64,000 nucleotides of DNA from Sphingomonas sp. SRS2 (GTDB taxonomy: Bacteria > Pseudomonadota > Alphaproteobacteria > Sphingomonadales > Sphingomonadaceae). A program made the position numbers and the translations under genes. The notes below the pieces were generated by a model. It was not told the DNA's origin, searched no databases, and saw only the letters and a program-made list of their open reading frames with translations. This document shows positions 10,427 through 19,675 of this stretch, in pieces (position 1 is the stretch's first letter; each line of letters starts with the position of its first letter). Location of the stretch: contig NZ_LARW01000051.1 of the NCBI RefSeq assembly GCF_000971055.1, positions 1 to 64,000 of the forward strand, written 5' to 3'.

Positions 10427-11560
10427 TCAATCGACCAGCCGGAAGCTCGCCTCGAACCGCATTCCCAGCACCAGCGCGTCGCCGATCGTTGGGTCGGCGC
10501 CGGGATTGCGTACATATTGGATATTGGGCTGCAGGTTCAGCCAGCCGGCGATCGGGGTGCGGTAGCTTAGTTCGATTGCCGTCTCCGCCTTGCCGCCGCC
10601 AAAAGCGGTGCGATAGTCCTCCGCGGTGAACGCGCTGGCAAAGGCGATGCCGAGCTCGTCTTCTTCGGCCCAACCACCCGTCAGCTTAAGGCCGGCGCTG
10701 GCGAACCGGTCGAACATATTGATCCGGCCGCTCGCGGTGCCGATCCGGAAAAAGCCCGCAAGGTCACCGATCGAGCCCGAAGCGATCGGAGCCTCGCCGC
10801 GCAGGTAGACACCGCCATTGCCGCGCCGCCGCCCGCCGCCATGATCGTCGAAACGCGCGGTGTAGCGCCAATGGCCCAGCAGGATCCGGCCGCCGAACAA
10901 CGGTGCTTCGGCCTCGCCGATCAGCAGCGCGCCGTGATCGCCGCCGATGCCGGGTGCGCCATCGAGCACGGCGCTGCGCAGCGCCCATCCTTTTGCGGGC
11001 CGTATTTCCAGCCGGGCGGCGAGCGAGGTCGCCGGAAATATCGAGGGCCCATTGAGGCCGGTCTGGCTGATGTCGGTCCCGATGCCGTGCGCGCTGCCGA
11101 CGAACAGGCCGGAGGCGTCAAGACTGTCGAACTCCGAATTGAGATCGTAGCGCCCGGCGCGGATCGAGACATGCTTGCCGATCTTCTGGTCGATCCAGGC
11201 TTCGTAGAGACGCAGCTTGCGTTTGCCGGTCTCGATATTGCTGGCCCCTTGCGCATCCCCGATCAGGTCCGAGATCGACTTGCCGTTATTGTACAGGCCA
11301 TAAACATGCAGTTCCGCGCCGCGCCAGCCAGCGACCGCTTCGAGATCCGCCTCCAGAACGATATCGAGATTGTCGAGATAGCGTTCGCCGCGTCGCAGCC
11401 CGCCGTCCAGCACCGACATGACTTCGCCGGTATAGGTCGCCTCCAACAGGATCGGACCCTGCATTTCGTCGATCTCGCCGCCCGCATGGGTATGCGCGTG
11501 GGGGTGATGACCAGGCGTAGCCCCGCCGATGGCGGTGGCGATCAGGAGAGCCGTCAACAT
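10427..11560 (-). CDS. OprB-type carbohydrate-selective porin
   Basis: Predicted 377-aa outer membrane beta-barrel. ATG at 11560 begins a signal peptide (MLTALLIATAIGG...). The mature start is strikingly His-rich (HHPHAHTHAGG), which could bind metal. Barrel features are alternating strands ending in aromatic or hydrophobic residues and a C-terminus MRFEASFRLVD. The repeated LEA-motif strands and the FDSLDASGLFVGSAHGIGTDISQTG region fit the OprB family. It starts 2 bases after the upstream porin stop and has no clear ribosome site, so it is probably translationally coupled. Substrate unknown. Confidence 0.7.
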   Translation of the reverse strand: MLTALLIATAIGGATPGHHPHAHTHAGGEIDEMQGPILLEATYTGEVMSVLDGGLRRGERYLDNLDIVLEADLEAVAGWRGAELHVYGLYNNGKSISDLIGDAQGASNIETGKRKLRLYEAWIDQKIGKHVSIRAGRYDLNSEFDSLDASGLFVGSAHGIGTDISQTGLNGPSIFPATSLAARLEIRPAKGWALRSAVLDGAPGIGGDHGALLIGEAEAPLFGGRILLGHWRYTARFDDHGGGRRRGNGGVYLRGEAPIASGSIGDLAGFFRIGTASGRINMFDRFASAGLKLTGGWAEEDELGIAFASAFTAEDYRTAFGGGKAETAIELSYRTPIAGWLNLQPNIQYVRNPGADPTIGDALVLGMRFEASFRLVD

Positions 11561-11562
11561 CG

Positions 11563-12876
11563 TCAGAAGCTCAGCATCATGTTGAGGCGGATGCGATTCA
11601 GCCAATCGTCCGGTTGATTCGCACCAGCGTAAAAGCTGCGGAGCGGACGATAATGATAGAGCGTCGCGTTGAGCAGAATATTCTCGGCCGGCACATAATC
11701 GACGGCGAGGCCATGCAGCTCATAGTTGGTGGCGATACCGATATTGTCGTGCGAGAAGGCCGCGAACACCGCGTCCACGCCGACCTGCGAATAGTTATAG
11801 AATAGCCGCCAGTCACCCTCATGGGCGGCCTTGCCCGCGCTGAACTCGATATTGAAGCCACTGTCCGACGCAGTCCGCGCCCCCCGATTGTGAACGGCAT
11901 CGGCAGTCAGCATGAGTGGCCAGCGGGAGCCAAGTCCCGTCCATGTCAGCGCCGCCAGCCCGTTGACCAGCCGGAAATCCGACAGATAGCGTCCACCGAC
12001 GATCAGGTTGCTCCGGAAGTCTCCGGTGTCGCCGCCAGCGAGCGAGCGTAGCCGGTAGTCATAATAGGCGCCGGCGAACAGCAGCTTGAAATCATTGCCG
12101 ATCGGCGTCTGCACCACGCCCTGCACGCCGATCATGGCGCTGTCCGGCCCACTCGGCGCTTCGTCGACGATGAAATAGATCGCCCGCGCATCGAGTGTCG
12201 CATGCCCGATCGGTAGCGAGTAGCTGACGCCGACGCCTTCGGGCGAAACGTCGCCGTCCCAGACCATGTCGGTGCGTTGGAAGATGTTGAGGAATTTGCC
12301 GGCATAGGCGGTTAGTCCGCCGGCCTTGTAGCGGATCCAGGCCTGGTCAAGCGAGATGTCGAGGTCGTCGTTGAAACCGGTCAGCGTGACGTCGGTCGAA
12401 TTCGGATCGTCGGGATCGCCGGTCGTCAGCTGACCACCGACCGAAAAATGCTTGTCGATCTGGTAGGTGGCTCGCAGCCGCGCGCGAAGCACGCTGCGGG
12501 TGCGGGTGCGTGTATCGGCGTCGGAGACATTGAATTCCTCACGCACGCGCACATCGCCGGCCACGTCCAGCCCGGGTAGGCGGAAGGCGTCGCCGCTCGG
12601 CCTGGCGAAGGATGCGGTCGCAGCGGGCGAGGGCGCGACCGGGGGCTGCGCTACGGGTGCCGTGGCGATCTGTGACGTGGCGGTGAGGCGTTCGAGTGCG
12701 GCACTCTGCTTTTCGACCAGCGCCTCAAGCCGGGCGATGCGATCCCTCTGCACCGCAAGCTCACGTTCCAGCATATCGACATGGCTCGCCGGACCTTGCG
12801 CCTGCGCCGGAACCGCCATGAACAGCGCGAGGGCGGGCAGCGCCGTCGCGCGTTGCAAGGATAGCCGAAATGTCAT
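11563..12876 (-). CDS. Putative outer membrane porin with coiled-coil N-terminus
   Basis: 437-aa protein with a signal peptide ending near AQAQ, then a coiled coil (HVDMLERELAVQRDRIARLEALVEKQSAALERL) and a Pro/Ala linker. A barrel of about 330 residues follows and ends in LNMMLSF, with the typical terminal Phe. This layout fits the putative-porin family (Porin_5-like). Its start overlaps the PepSY gene stop by 4 bases (ATGA). The PepSY-porin-OprB order suggests an uptake operon. The substrate, perhaps a metal complex, is inference. Confidence 0.7.
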   Translation of the reverse strand: MTFRLSLQRATALPALALFMAVPAQAQGPASHVDMLERELAVQRDRIARLEALVEKQSAALERLTATSQIATAPVAQPPVAPSPAATASFARPSGDAFRLPGLDVAGDVRVREEFNVSDADTRTRTRSVLRARLRATYQIDKHFSVGGQLTTGDPDDPNSTDVTLTGFNDDLDISLDQAWIRYKAGGLTAYAGKFLNIFQRTDMVWDGDVSPEGVGVSYSLPIGHATLDARAIYFIVDEAPSGPDSAMIGVQGVVQTPIGNDFKLLFAGAYYDYRLRSLAGGDTGDFRSNLIVGGRYLSDFRLVNGLAALTWTGLGSRWPLMLTADAVHNRGARTASDSGFNIEFSAGKAAHEGDWRLFYNYSQVGVDAVFAAFSHDNIGIATNYELHGLAVDYVPAENILLNATLYHYRPLRSFYAGANQPDDWLNRIRLNMMLSF

Positions 12877-13985
12877 GCCCTAGCTCCTGTCTTGCGCCGC
12901 CTCGTCCAGAGCCAGAGGCCCAGGATGATCATGACGGTAATTCCGACGCCGGTTACGAGGACCAACATGCGCGCGACCGGGCCGCCGACCCGCCCGGTAT
13001 GGATCGGCACGATCGCGTTGACGAAGCGGGTGCCGAACGACGCCTCCACGATCGGGAAGCTGCCGCGCAACGATCCGTCATTGGCATCGACCAGCACGAA
13101 GCTGGCGCCATAGGCGCGCAGCATCTCCTGTGGCGTGGTGACGCGGACGACATAGGTGGCGTCGCCACTCTCGGGAAAGGCGACCGAGGTAAGCGTGCTG
13201 CCGGGCAGGGCGTTCAGCGCCGCTCCCGCAGCCCTTGCGAAACCGACCGGCTTGCCAGTCGCGGCGATGGTAGGAAGGGTCGGCCTGGTGGCGCCCGCCG
13301 CCTTGTCCAGCGCATCGGGAAATTTCAGCATCGTTCCGGTGAGAGCGATGAGCATCGCCGGCACGATCAGCCACAGGCCAGCTGCGCGATGCCACGAGTA
13401 GAGCCTGGCGATCCCATTGCCCCGAACGATCGGTTTGAGCGCGACCCGCCACTTGCCTCTTCGCGGCCATGCCGAAATCAGGCCGGCGATCAGGTTGGTA
13501 GCCAGCAACAGGCCGCTGATCCCCACGATCCAGTCGCCCGCTGCACCCGCCAGCAGATTGTGATGGAGCCCGACCAGCGTATCCAGCACCCCGCCGGATG
13601 GGGCGTCGGGACCGCGCAGGACGCTGCCGTCGCCTGCTATGCGCGCGGAACGGCTCTCCCCCTGGCTGTCGGTGAAATAGATGTCGTAACGATCGGGAAA
13701 TCCCGCCGTCGTCCAGACAGATCCGATCGCGGCAGTGCTGCCCGGTGGCGCCAGCGAGTCCATCCGCTGCTGGATCGCGATCAGATCGGTGGGCGGCGCG
13801 ATCTGGCTGATCATCGCATCACGCATTTCCCAATGGAAGACGATCAGCGTGCCGGTAATCGCCTGGATAAGCCAGAACGCCGCCGCCGCGAGCCCCAGCC
13901 AGCGATGGACTGTCACAATGCGGGGGCGCAGCCCTTTCGTCACGACGGAAGCCCGTCGGCGCGAAGCGCCGCCGCGACGTTGCAT
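12873..13985 (-). CDS. PepSY-associated membrane protein
   Basis: 370-aa inner membrane protein of the PepSY-TM/PiuB-like group. The first helix follows VHRWLGLAAAAFWLIQAITGTLIVFHWE, the family pattern. A second set of helices (WIVGISGLLLATNLIAGLISAWPRR; GLWLIVPAMLIALTGTML) brackets PepSY-type periplasmic segments, and the last helix is followed by RRRKTGARA. Such proteins often act with siderophore or metal uptake, and some act as ferric reductases. It overlaps the porin gene by 4 bases. The true start may be a few codons inside the frame. Confidence 0.78.
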   Translation of the reverse strand: MQRRGGASRRRASVVTKGLRPRIVTVHRWLGLAAAAFWLIQAITGTLIVFHWEMRDAMISQIAPPTDLIAIQQRMDSLAPPGSTAAIGSVWTTAGFPDRYDIYFTDSQGESRSARIAGDGSVLRGPDAPSGGVLDTLVGLHHNLLAGAAGDWIVGISGLLLATNLIAGLISAWPRRGKWRVALKPIVRGNGIARLYSWHRAAGLWLIVPAMLIALTGTMLKFPDALDKAAGATRPTLPTIAATGKPVGFARAAGAALNALPGSTLTSVAFPESGDATYVVRVTTPQEMLRAYGASFVLVDANDGSLRGSFPIVEASFGTRFVNAIVPIHTGRVGGPVARMLVLVTGVGITVMIILGLWLWTRRRKTGARA

Positions 13986-14083
13986 CTGGTCAGAGTCATG
14001 CGGGCCTCCCGGGACAAGGCGGCAGGCTGCGCGCTAATGATGGACCGGGAAACATCCAATTCGCGAAAGATCTACGGGCCAGA

Positions 14084-15553
14084 TTAGCTGTCGAGCGCCG
14101 CCTGCGCGAGGGTGGCGATGGCGGTGTCCGCTTCTTGTTCGGTCAGGCTCGCGAAGCCGATCCGCAGGCCGCGTGGCGCATCGTCCGACGCCATGAAGGA
14201 GCGTGATGTGGCGAAGCGAAGCCCCATCGCGGCGGCCCGCCGTTCGATGCCGTCCAGGTCGGCGTCGAAGCGCAACCAGAAAGCGAGACCACCGTCCGGA
14301 AGCCTGTAATCGGCAATTCCGGCGAGCGCGCCGTCGACTGCCGCCGCAAAGGCGGTGCGGCGTCGGGCATATATCTTCCACACCTTGCGCGCGTGCCGGC
14401 GCAGTTCGCCACTCTCGATCAGGTCGGCGGCGACATCCTCGGTCAGGCTATTGCCCATCCCGTCGGTTAGCGAGACGCCATGCGCCAGGGCATCGATCAC
14501 CGGTTCGGGAGCTGCAACATAGCCGATGCGCAGCGCTGGCAGCAGCAGTTTCGACAGCGACCCGACATAAAGGACCTGACGCGGCGCATAGGCGGCCATC
14601 GGCAGCAGCGGTTGGGACTCGAAATGGAATTCGTGGTCATAATCATCTTCGATGATCGCGAAGCCGAACTGCCGCGCGAGTTCGAGAAGCTTGAGCCGGC
14701 GCTCGGGGCGCAGCGACACCGTGGTCGGGAACTGATGATGCGGGGTCAAGAACAGCGCCCGGACGGCCTGACGGCGGCATGCCTGTTCGACGGCCGCGAC
14801 GTCGATGCCGTCATCGTCGAGCGGAACGGGCACCACCGTCGCGCCCAGGGCGCGGAAAGCGGCGACGGCCGGTTCGTAGGTCAGGTCCTCGACGATGACG
14901 GCGTCCCCCGGTCGCAGCAATACCTGGGCCGCGAGGAAGATACCGTTCTGGCTCCCGCGCGTGATGCAGATATTCTCGGCGGTGACGGTCAGGCCGCGTT
15001 GGCTGCGCAGCATCGACGCGATGCTTTCGCGCAGCAGGGGAGAGCCACGCGGGTCACGATATTGGAAGCCGTTTTCGCGGGAGGCGCGGTGGGTCGCGGC
15101 GCGATAGGCCCGGCTCAGCAACTCGGCCGGGAACAGCCGTCCGTCGGGCGCGCCCTCGTCGAGCTTCAGTCCGCGCCCGGCCGGCAGTGCGAGCGGACGT
15201 TCGGGCGCGGCCGTGTAGCGATAGCTGATCGCGATGCTGCCGACACTGACTGCATTGCCGGAATCGGCTCGTTTCGACGTCGGGCCAGGCAGGAACGCCG
15301 AGACCATCGTCCCCCGCGTACCCGCCGAAGTCAGCCAGCCTTGAGCGATCAGGTCTTCATAGGCGAGCACCACGGTCTTGCGGTTCACGCCCAGCACCGC
15401 GGCGAGTTCCCGGCTGGAGGGGAGATAGGTGCCTGATATCAGGCGCTGGCGTTCTATGTCGCGGATCAGCGCCTGGATGATCTGCATATAGATCGGCACG
15501 TCCCGGGCGGGATCGATGCGTTCGCTCAGGCTGACTTGCCATGGCCGCAACAT
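14084..15553 (-). CDS. MocR-type transcription regulator (GntR helix-turn-helix with aminotransferase fold)
   Basis: 489 aa. An N-terminal GntR winged helix (DVPIYMQIIQALIRDIERQRLISGTYLPSSRELAAVLGVNRKTVVLAYEDL) is joined to a fold-type I aminotransferase domain. The PLP region has GSQNGIFLAAQVLLRPGDAV, TPHHQFPTTVSL, IEDDYDHEFHF and the Lys of YVGSLSKLLLPALRIGY. It is divergent from the PaiB-like gene at 15738, which it probably regulates. PdxR-like control is possible but no pdx genes are nearby. Confidence 0.92.
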   Translation of the reverse strand: MLRPWQVSLSERIDPARDVPIYMQIIQALIRDIERQRLISGTYLPSSRELAAVLGVNRKTVVLAYEDLIAQGWLTSAGTRGTMVSAFLPGPTSKRADSGNAVSVGSIAISYRYTAAPERPLALPAGRGLKLDEGAPDGRLFPAELLSRAYRAATHRASRENGFQYRDPRGSPLLRESIASMLRSQRGLTVTAENICITRGSQNGIFLAAQVLLRPGDAVIVEDLTYEPAVAAFRALGATVVPVPLDDDGIDVAAVEQACRRQAVRALFLTPHHQFPTTVSLRPERRLKLLELARQFGFAIIEDDYDHEFHFESQPLLPMAAYAPRQVLYVGSLSKLLLPALRIGYVAAPEPVIDALAHGVSLTDGMGNSLTEDVAADLIESGELRRHARKVWKIYARRRTAFAAAVDGALAGIADYRLPDGGLAFWLRFDADLDGIERRAAAMGLRFATSRSFMASDDAPRGLRIGFASLTEQEADTAIATLAQAALDS

Positions 15554-15737
15554 TGGCCCGCTCCATATTCATATAAGGGCTCATCCAATGGTCCAGTCTA
15601 CGTGGGTATCAACCCCGTCGCAAGGCGGTGCTCTGTTGAGATCGGGGAGGGGGCTGGACCCGCATGATTTCTGGAATTGGGGTTTGTCGGCCCGCTTCGG
15701 GCAGGAGAAAAGGGGACAAACAGCCAGGATATCCAAT
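15554..15737. promoter_or_regulatory. Divergent promoter region of the MocR regulator and PaiB-like gene
   Basis: About 184 bases between two divergent genes. The direct repeat or palindrome expected for a MocR site was not pinned down by eye. The sequence has a GGGAGGGGG run near 15644 and the PaiB-side ribosome site near 15726. The region is listed because divergent regulator-target pairs normally share their operators. Confidence 0.4.
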
Positions 15738-16364
15738 GTGACCAGTCCGCAGTCGACGAGCCCTTTCGAACGTTTCAGCCCTGAGGATGTACGCGCGCTG
15801 ATCGGCGATTACCCGCTTGCGTGGGTGATAGCGCAAGGCGGCTCCGGCGAAGAGTCCACGCCGCTGCCGTTGATCGGCGTCTATGACGCGGACGGGCAGC
15901 TGGTCGAGCTTATCGGCCATATGGCGCGGGCCAATCCGCTCCACGCCGCGCTGGCGGCGGACCCACGTGCGCTGATCCTGTTTCAGGGGCCGCAGAGCTA
16001 TGTGTCGCCCGATCAGGTTGGACGCCGCGATTGGGCGCCGACCTGGAACTACACCCAGCTCCGCATCCGCGCCGATATCACGTTCGAGCCCGAACGGACT
16101 GCCGACGCGCTCGATGTGCTGATCGACGCGGTCGAAGGCGATCGGTCGGCGCCGTGGCGCGCAGAGGAACTGGGGGCCCGCTATGATGGGCTGCTGGCGG
16201 CGATTATCGGATTTCGGGCCAGGCTGGTGTCGCTGCGTGGCAAATTCAAGCTAGGCCAGGACGAAGCCCCCGCCGACTATCGCGCTATCCGCGCGACGAC
16301 CCGGGATCCGGCAATGTTGCACTGGATGGACCGGTTCAACGGATCGCGCGGGTCGGCGAGTTAA
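15738..16364 (+). CDS. FMN-binding negative regulator (PaiB-like)
   Basis: 208-aa protein of the PaiB family, a split-barrel FMN-binding fold. Marks are FSPEDVRALIGDYPLAWVIA, STPLPLIG, GHMARANPLH, ALILFQGPQSYVSP, PTWNYTQLRI and the C-terminal helix region with LRGKFKLGQDE and DRFN. The start is taken at GTG 15738, with AGGAT upstream, giving MTSPQSTSPFERF. It is divergent from the MocR regulator. PaiB proteins are tied to redox or protease repression in Bacillus; here the role is unknown. Confidence 0.85.
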   Translation: MTSPQSTSPFERFSPEDVRALIGDYPLAWVIAQGGSGEESTPLPLIGVYDADGQLVELIGHMARANPLHAALAADPRALILFQGPQSYVSPDQVGRRDWAPTWNYTQLRIRADITFEPERTADALDVLIDAVEGDRSAPWRAEELGARYDGLLAAIIGFRARLVSLRGKFKLGQDEAPADYRAIRATTRDPAMLHWMDRFNGSRGSAS

Positions 16365-16367
16365 AAA

Positions 16368-16384
16368 GGGGGGCAGTGCCCCCC
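16368..16384. terminator. Bidirectional terminator
   Basis: The stem GGGGGGC/GCCCCCC (16368-16374 and 16378-16384) with loop AGT is preceded by AAAAA and followed by TTCCTTT. It therefore looks like an intrinsic terminator read from either strand. It sits between the convergent PaiB-like and lipoprotein genes. Confidence 0.85.
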
Positions 16385-16389
16385 TTCCT

Positions 16390-16683
16390 TTAGTTGCCGT
16401 CAACGACCGCCTTCTTCTGGGACGTGGTCATGGCGTCGGCATTGACGTCGGCATCGTCGATCGCCTCTTCCTTGGCGTCGCCCGTCTCGCGGATCGCATC
16501 GGCCTTGGCTTCGGTGGCGTCTTCGGCGGCGCCCGTCATGTTATCGGCAGCGACGTCGAGCGCGTCGGCACGGTTTTCCATGGCTTCTTGCGCCTGGTCA
16601 CCGAGCTTGTCATCGCCTTTTCCGCCACAGGCGGCGAGCGAGAGGGCAGCGGCAGTCATCGTGGCAAGCATAAGAATTCGCAT
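16390..16683 (-). CDS. Small Asp/Ala-rich lipoprotein
   Basis: 97 aa. ATG at 16683 begins a lipoprotein signal (MRILMLATMTAAALSLAAC) with lipobox SLAAC, so the mature N-terminus is a lipidated Cys. The rest is a low-complexity helical sequence rich in Ala, Asp and Glu (AADNMTGAAEDATEAKADAI...). No known domain is visible. It is probably a periplasmic lipoprotein. Confidence 0.7.
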   Translation of the reverse strand: MRILMLATMTAAALSLAACGGKGDDKLGDQAQEAMENRADALDVAADNMTGAAEDATEAKADAIRETGDAKEEAIDDADVNADAMTTSQKKAVVDGN

Positions 16684-16760
16684 GGGAATCTCCGTTCGTG
16701 AAATCCCCTGCACAGCGCATGTGCGCCTAGAAGGTTCCGGAAGCGCAATCGATGCGTCGT

Positions 16761-17954
16761 TCAGGCGGTGCTCTTTTTGCGCGCGGGTCGACGCTCGGCG
16801 AGCGAACCGGTCGGATAGGGCATGACCGCCGTTCCGTCAGGGGCGGCGGTGAAGCTCGTCTGCGTCGGATAGGCGAATTCAATCCCCTCGCTGGCGAAGG
16901 TTTCGAGGATGGTAATGCAGACCTCGTGGCGGACGCGGTTGAACACCTCGGCATCCTCGTCGATCACATCGAACAGCAGTTCGAAATCGAGGCTCGACGC
17001 CCCGAAATTGATCATGAAGCAATGGATGAAGGCGCTCTTCTCCTGTCGCGTTACGATCGCCTTGACCATCTCGGGAATGCGCCGGCAGACGTCCGGCGGC
17101 GTCTGATATGTGACGCCGAGCATCAGCGTCGCGCGCCGCCGCATGGTATGGGCGAGGTTGTGGAGCTCCTTATTGAGCAGGTTTGTGTTAGAGATCACCA
17201 CCTCTTCGCCGGTAGTGGCGCGGACCCGGGTCGTCTTCATGCCGATCCCTTCGACAGTGCCGATGGTCTGGTCCCAGCGCACGGTGTCGCCCCGGCGAAA
17301 GGGCCGGTCGAAGATGATCGCGAGGCTGGCGAACAGATCGGAGAAAATACCCTGCGCGGCCAGGCCGATCGCGATGCCGCCGATGCCGAGACTTGCGACC
17401 AGGCCGGTGATGTTGACCCCGACATTGTCCAGGATCACGAGCATAGCGACGATGAAGCAGGCCGATGTGACCAGCAGCCGAATGATCCCGATCGCCGATG
17501 CGAGCGTCGATGCGCCGCCTTCGTCATCCCCGGCGCGGTGTTCGACGATGCCGATCACCAACTCGCGCACCCATAGCGCCGCCTGGACTGCGGCGGCGAC
17601 GATGAACAGGAAGCGCACCGTGTCGTCGACCATCTTGGGCGCCGCCGCATAGCCGCTGACGATCTTCGCGGAGAGCATGACGATGAAGAACAGGTTCGTG
17701 CGCGTGATCGCGCGGCCGATGATTCGCGGCCAGTGACCGAGATGTTCGCGGCGGCACAGCCGGCCGCCCAGCATCCGCAGGCCGTAGAGCACGGCGATGA
17801 TGACCGCGCCGACCGCGCAGGCGATCACGATATTGAGATAATGGCTGGAGATCCAGGCGAAGGTCTGGTTCCAGAAAAGGTGCGCATCGGCAGCTGACTG
17901 GATCAGCGCGCCATTGTCGTTGGGGGAGTCGGCGGCGTTGCCGGTCTTGCTCAT
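16761..17954 (-). CDS. Mechanosensitive ion channel, MscS family
   Basis: 397-aa inner membrane channel. Several N-terminal helices precede the pore helix and MscS core (NITGLVASLGIGGIAIGLAAQGIFSDLFASLAIIFDRPFRRGDTV), then the beta domain with GTVEGIGMKTTRVRATTGEEVVISN, the usual MscS sequence. It ends in a basic tail. The likely role is relief of turgor on osmotic down-shock. It lies 16 bases downstream of the O-ligase gene on the same strand, so the two may share a transcript. Confidence 0.92.
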   Translation of the reverse strand: MSKTGNAADSPNDNGALIQSAADAHLFWNQTFAWISSHYLNIVIACAVGAVIIAVLYGLRMLGGRLCRREHLGHWPRIIGRAITRTNLFFIVMLSAKIVSGYAAAPKMVDDTVRFLFIVAAAVQAALWVRELVIGIVEHRAGDDEGGASTLASAIGIIRLLVTSACFIVAMLVILDNVGVNITGLVASLGIGGIAIGLAAQGIFSDLFASLAIIFDRPFRRGDTVRWDQTIGTVEGIGMKTTRVRATTGEEVVISNTNLLNKELHNLAHTMRRRATLMLGVTYQTPPDVCRRIPEMVKAIVTRQEKSAFIHCFMINFGASSLDFELLFDVIDEDAEVFNRVRHEVCITILETFASEGIEFAYPTQTSFTAAPDGTAVMPYPTGSLAERRPARKKSTA

Positions 17955-17970
17955 GCGGTCGCTCTGTCTG

Positions 17971-19419
17971 TCATTTCTGGTTTACGGTGCCCCAACGAGG
18001 CTGGGTGCGCCGCCGTTCCCCCATCGAAGGCTCGGGCTCTGTCGGCTCGGGAGGCAGGTCGGGTTCGGGCTCGGGCTCGGCGTCGAAGCCGCGCTTGCGC
18101 TTGCGGAACGGATTCCAGGCGCGTTTCTTGACATGGGTCTGGACATATCGGTCGAAGCCGATCTCGACCGCGATGATGAAGTAGATGAACGGCTGGAAGG
18201 CGATGCCGACGAAGGAGCAACCGAGCATATAGATCAGGTGCGCGTTCTGGAGCGCGCTCGCCAAAGGGGCGACCCAGGCATTGTCCCCTTGATGCTTGGC
18301 ATAGGTTCGTCGGACCACCTCCATGCGGAATATGCCGATCAGGTGGACGGCGAGGAACATCGCAAGCCCCGGATAGCCCTGCTCGCCGAGCATCTCGAAA
18401 TAGGCATTGTGGAAGGACCGCCCGACGTCATAGCCGACCACCTTGACCAGTGTTCCGTCGGCCGTCTTGTAGCTCATGTCGATTTCGAGCTTGTTGCCGA
18501 TATAGGCATTGAAGCCGCCGCCCAGCGGGTTCTTGCTCGCATAGTCGATCGTCCACTTCCACACCGCGATACGCGTCGAGGCCGATGCGTCGGCCTTGTA
18601 GGTGTTGATGGTGTCCATCCGCTCTGTGTAGCTTTTCGGCAGGAACGGAAGTCCCACGACGACGATCGCCGCCATGACGCCAAGATACATCATGCGCCGC
18701 TTGGCCGCGCGCAGCTCGAGGAAAGCCATCAGCACGATACAGAGGAGGCCGGTGCGCGTTTGCGTGCCGATCGGGATCAGCAGGCAGGCGAAGGCGAGGC
18801 CGTACCAGTAAAGCCGCGCGAAGATGGTCGGCGGTACGATCGTAGAGTACTTCGCCATGTAGAGGATCAGCGGGATCGAGCAGATCGAAAAGGCGGAGAT
18901 GGTACTGCTTTCGTACATGCCGCTGTTGTTGGCGACCATGAGATTGAGCGTGCCGTAGCCGCCGCCACCGGCGAGCGTCTTCGCGCCGCCGACCAAGGCG
19001 ATCGACGACAGGCATACCAGCATGACTAGCAGGATGCCTTCGATTCGGACGCGCGTGTACAGCGCCATCGGCATGAAGATCGCGAATATCATCGCCTTCC
19101 ACACCCAGTCCCACTTTTCCCACGCGGCGTCGGGATGGGCGGCGGTGAGCGTGGTGAAGCCGCTATACAGCAGCAGCAGTATCAGGATGATCTGCCGCGG
19201 CGTCGGCTTGCTCAGCGCCTTGTCGTCGTTGATCGCCCAGCCGAGAAAGGAGGCTGCGAAGAAGATCAGCGAGACCGGGATCGAACTGAGCAGATAATAG
19301 GAAATGCGCTGCGGCGAGACGATATCGACATAAATGTAGGTACACAGGAACAGGAACGGCCGCCGGAAGCCCAGCACCGTCATCATCATCATGAAACCGA
19401 TAAGGAAAAGATCACGCAC
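17971..19419 (-). CDS. O-antigen ligase-like protein, exosortase-A-associated type
   Basis: 482 aa with about eleven predicted membrane helices and a large periplasmic loop holding TRIAVWKWTIDYASKNPLGGGFNAY, the Wzy/WaaL-type ligase region. The N-terminus MRDLFLIGFM..TVLGFRRPFLFLCTYIYVDIVSPQRISY matches the putative O-glycosylation ligase of exosortase-A systems. It carries an unusual C-terminal cytoplasmic tail of Pro-Glu and Arg repeats. The small protein at 19412 overlaps its start by 8 bases. Exosortase itself is not in the window. Confidence 0.85.
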   Translation of the reverse strand: MRDLFLIGFMMMMTVLGFRRPFLFLCTYIYVDIVSPQRISYYLLSSIPVSLIFFAASFLGWAINDDKALSKPTPRQIILILLLLYSGFTTLTAAHPDAAWEKWDWVWKAMIFAIFMPMALYTRVRIEGILLVMLVCLSSIALVGGAKTLAGGGGYGTLNLMVANNSGMYESSTISAFSICSIPLILYMAKYSTIVPPTIFARLYWYGLAFACLLIPIGTQTRTGLLCIVLMAFLELRAAKRRMMYLGVMAAIVVVGLPFLPKSYTERMDTINTYKADASASTRIAVWKWTIDYASKNPLGGGFNAYIGNKLEIDMSYKTADGTLVKVVGYDVGRSFHNAYFEMLGEQGYPGLAMFLAVHLIGIFRMEVVRRTYAKHQGDNAWVAPLASALQNAHLIYMLGCSFVGIAFQPFIYFIIAVEIGFDRYVQTHVKKRAWNPFRKRKRGFDAEPEPEPDLPPEPTEPEPSMGERRRTQPRWGTVNQK

Positions 19420-19612
19420 GGTTGGATCCGGGCCTGGATTCCCCGGTTTCGACGCCGGCGCGTTTTTTGGCTTGCTGCTTTTTCGGCAGAACCTGCTTGA
19501 AATGGCGGCCCGACTGCGTCGGTTCCTCGTTTAGGTCGGGATGAAGAAGCAGTTTGATCGCGACGAAACCGAGCAGGAAATGCGCCAGCAACAACGATAA
19601 TGTGTCGATCAT
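19412..19612 (-). CDS. Small single-span membrane protein, 66 aa
   Basis: ATG at 19612 starts MIDTLSLLLAHFLLGFVAIKLLLHPDL, one hydrophobic helix, followed by a basic, Gln/Lys-rich soluble tail. Its stop overlaps the start of the O-ligase gene by 8 bases, which argues for a real, translationally coupled gene. It may act with the ligase. The long open frame on this strand further upstream is only the shadow of the glycosyltransferase gene. Confidence 0.62.
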   Translation of the reverse strand: MIDTLSLLLAHFLLGFVAIKLLLHPDLNEEPTQSGRHFKQVLPKKQQAKKRAGVETGESRPGSNRA

Positions 19613-19675
19613 CGGTGACGCCCCGACCTGAATCCGGTTGACAATGAAAGGCTGTTCATGCGCGTTTCGACGCTC

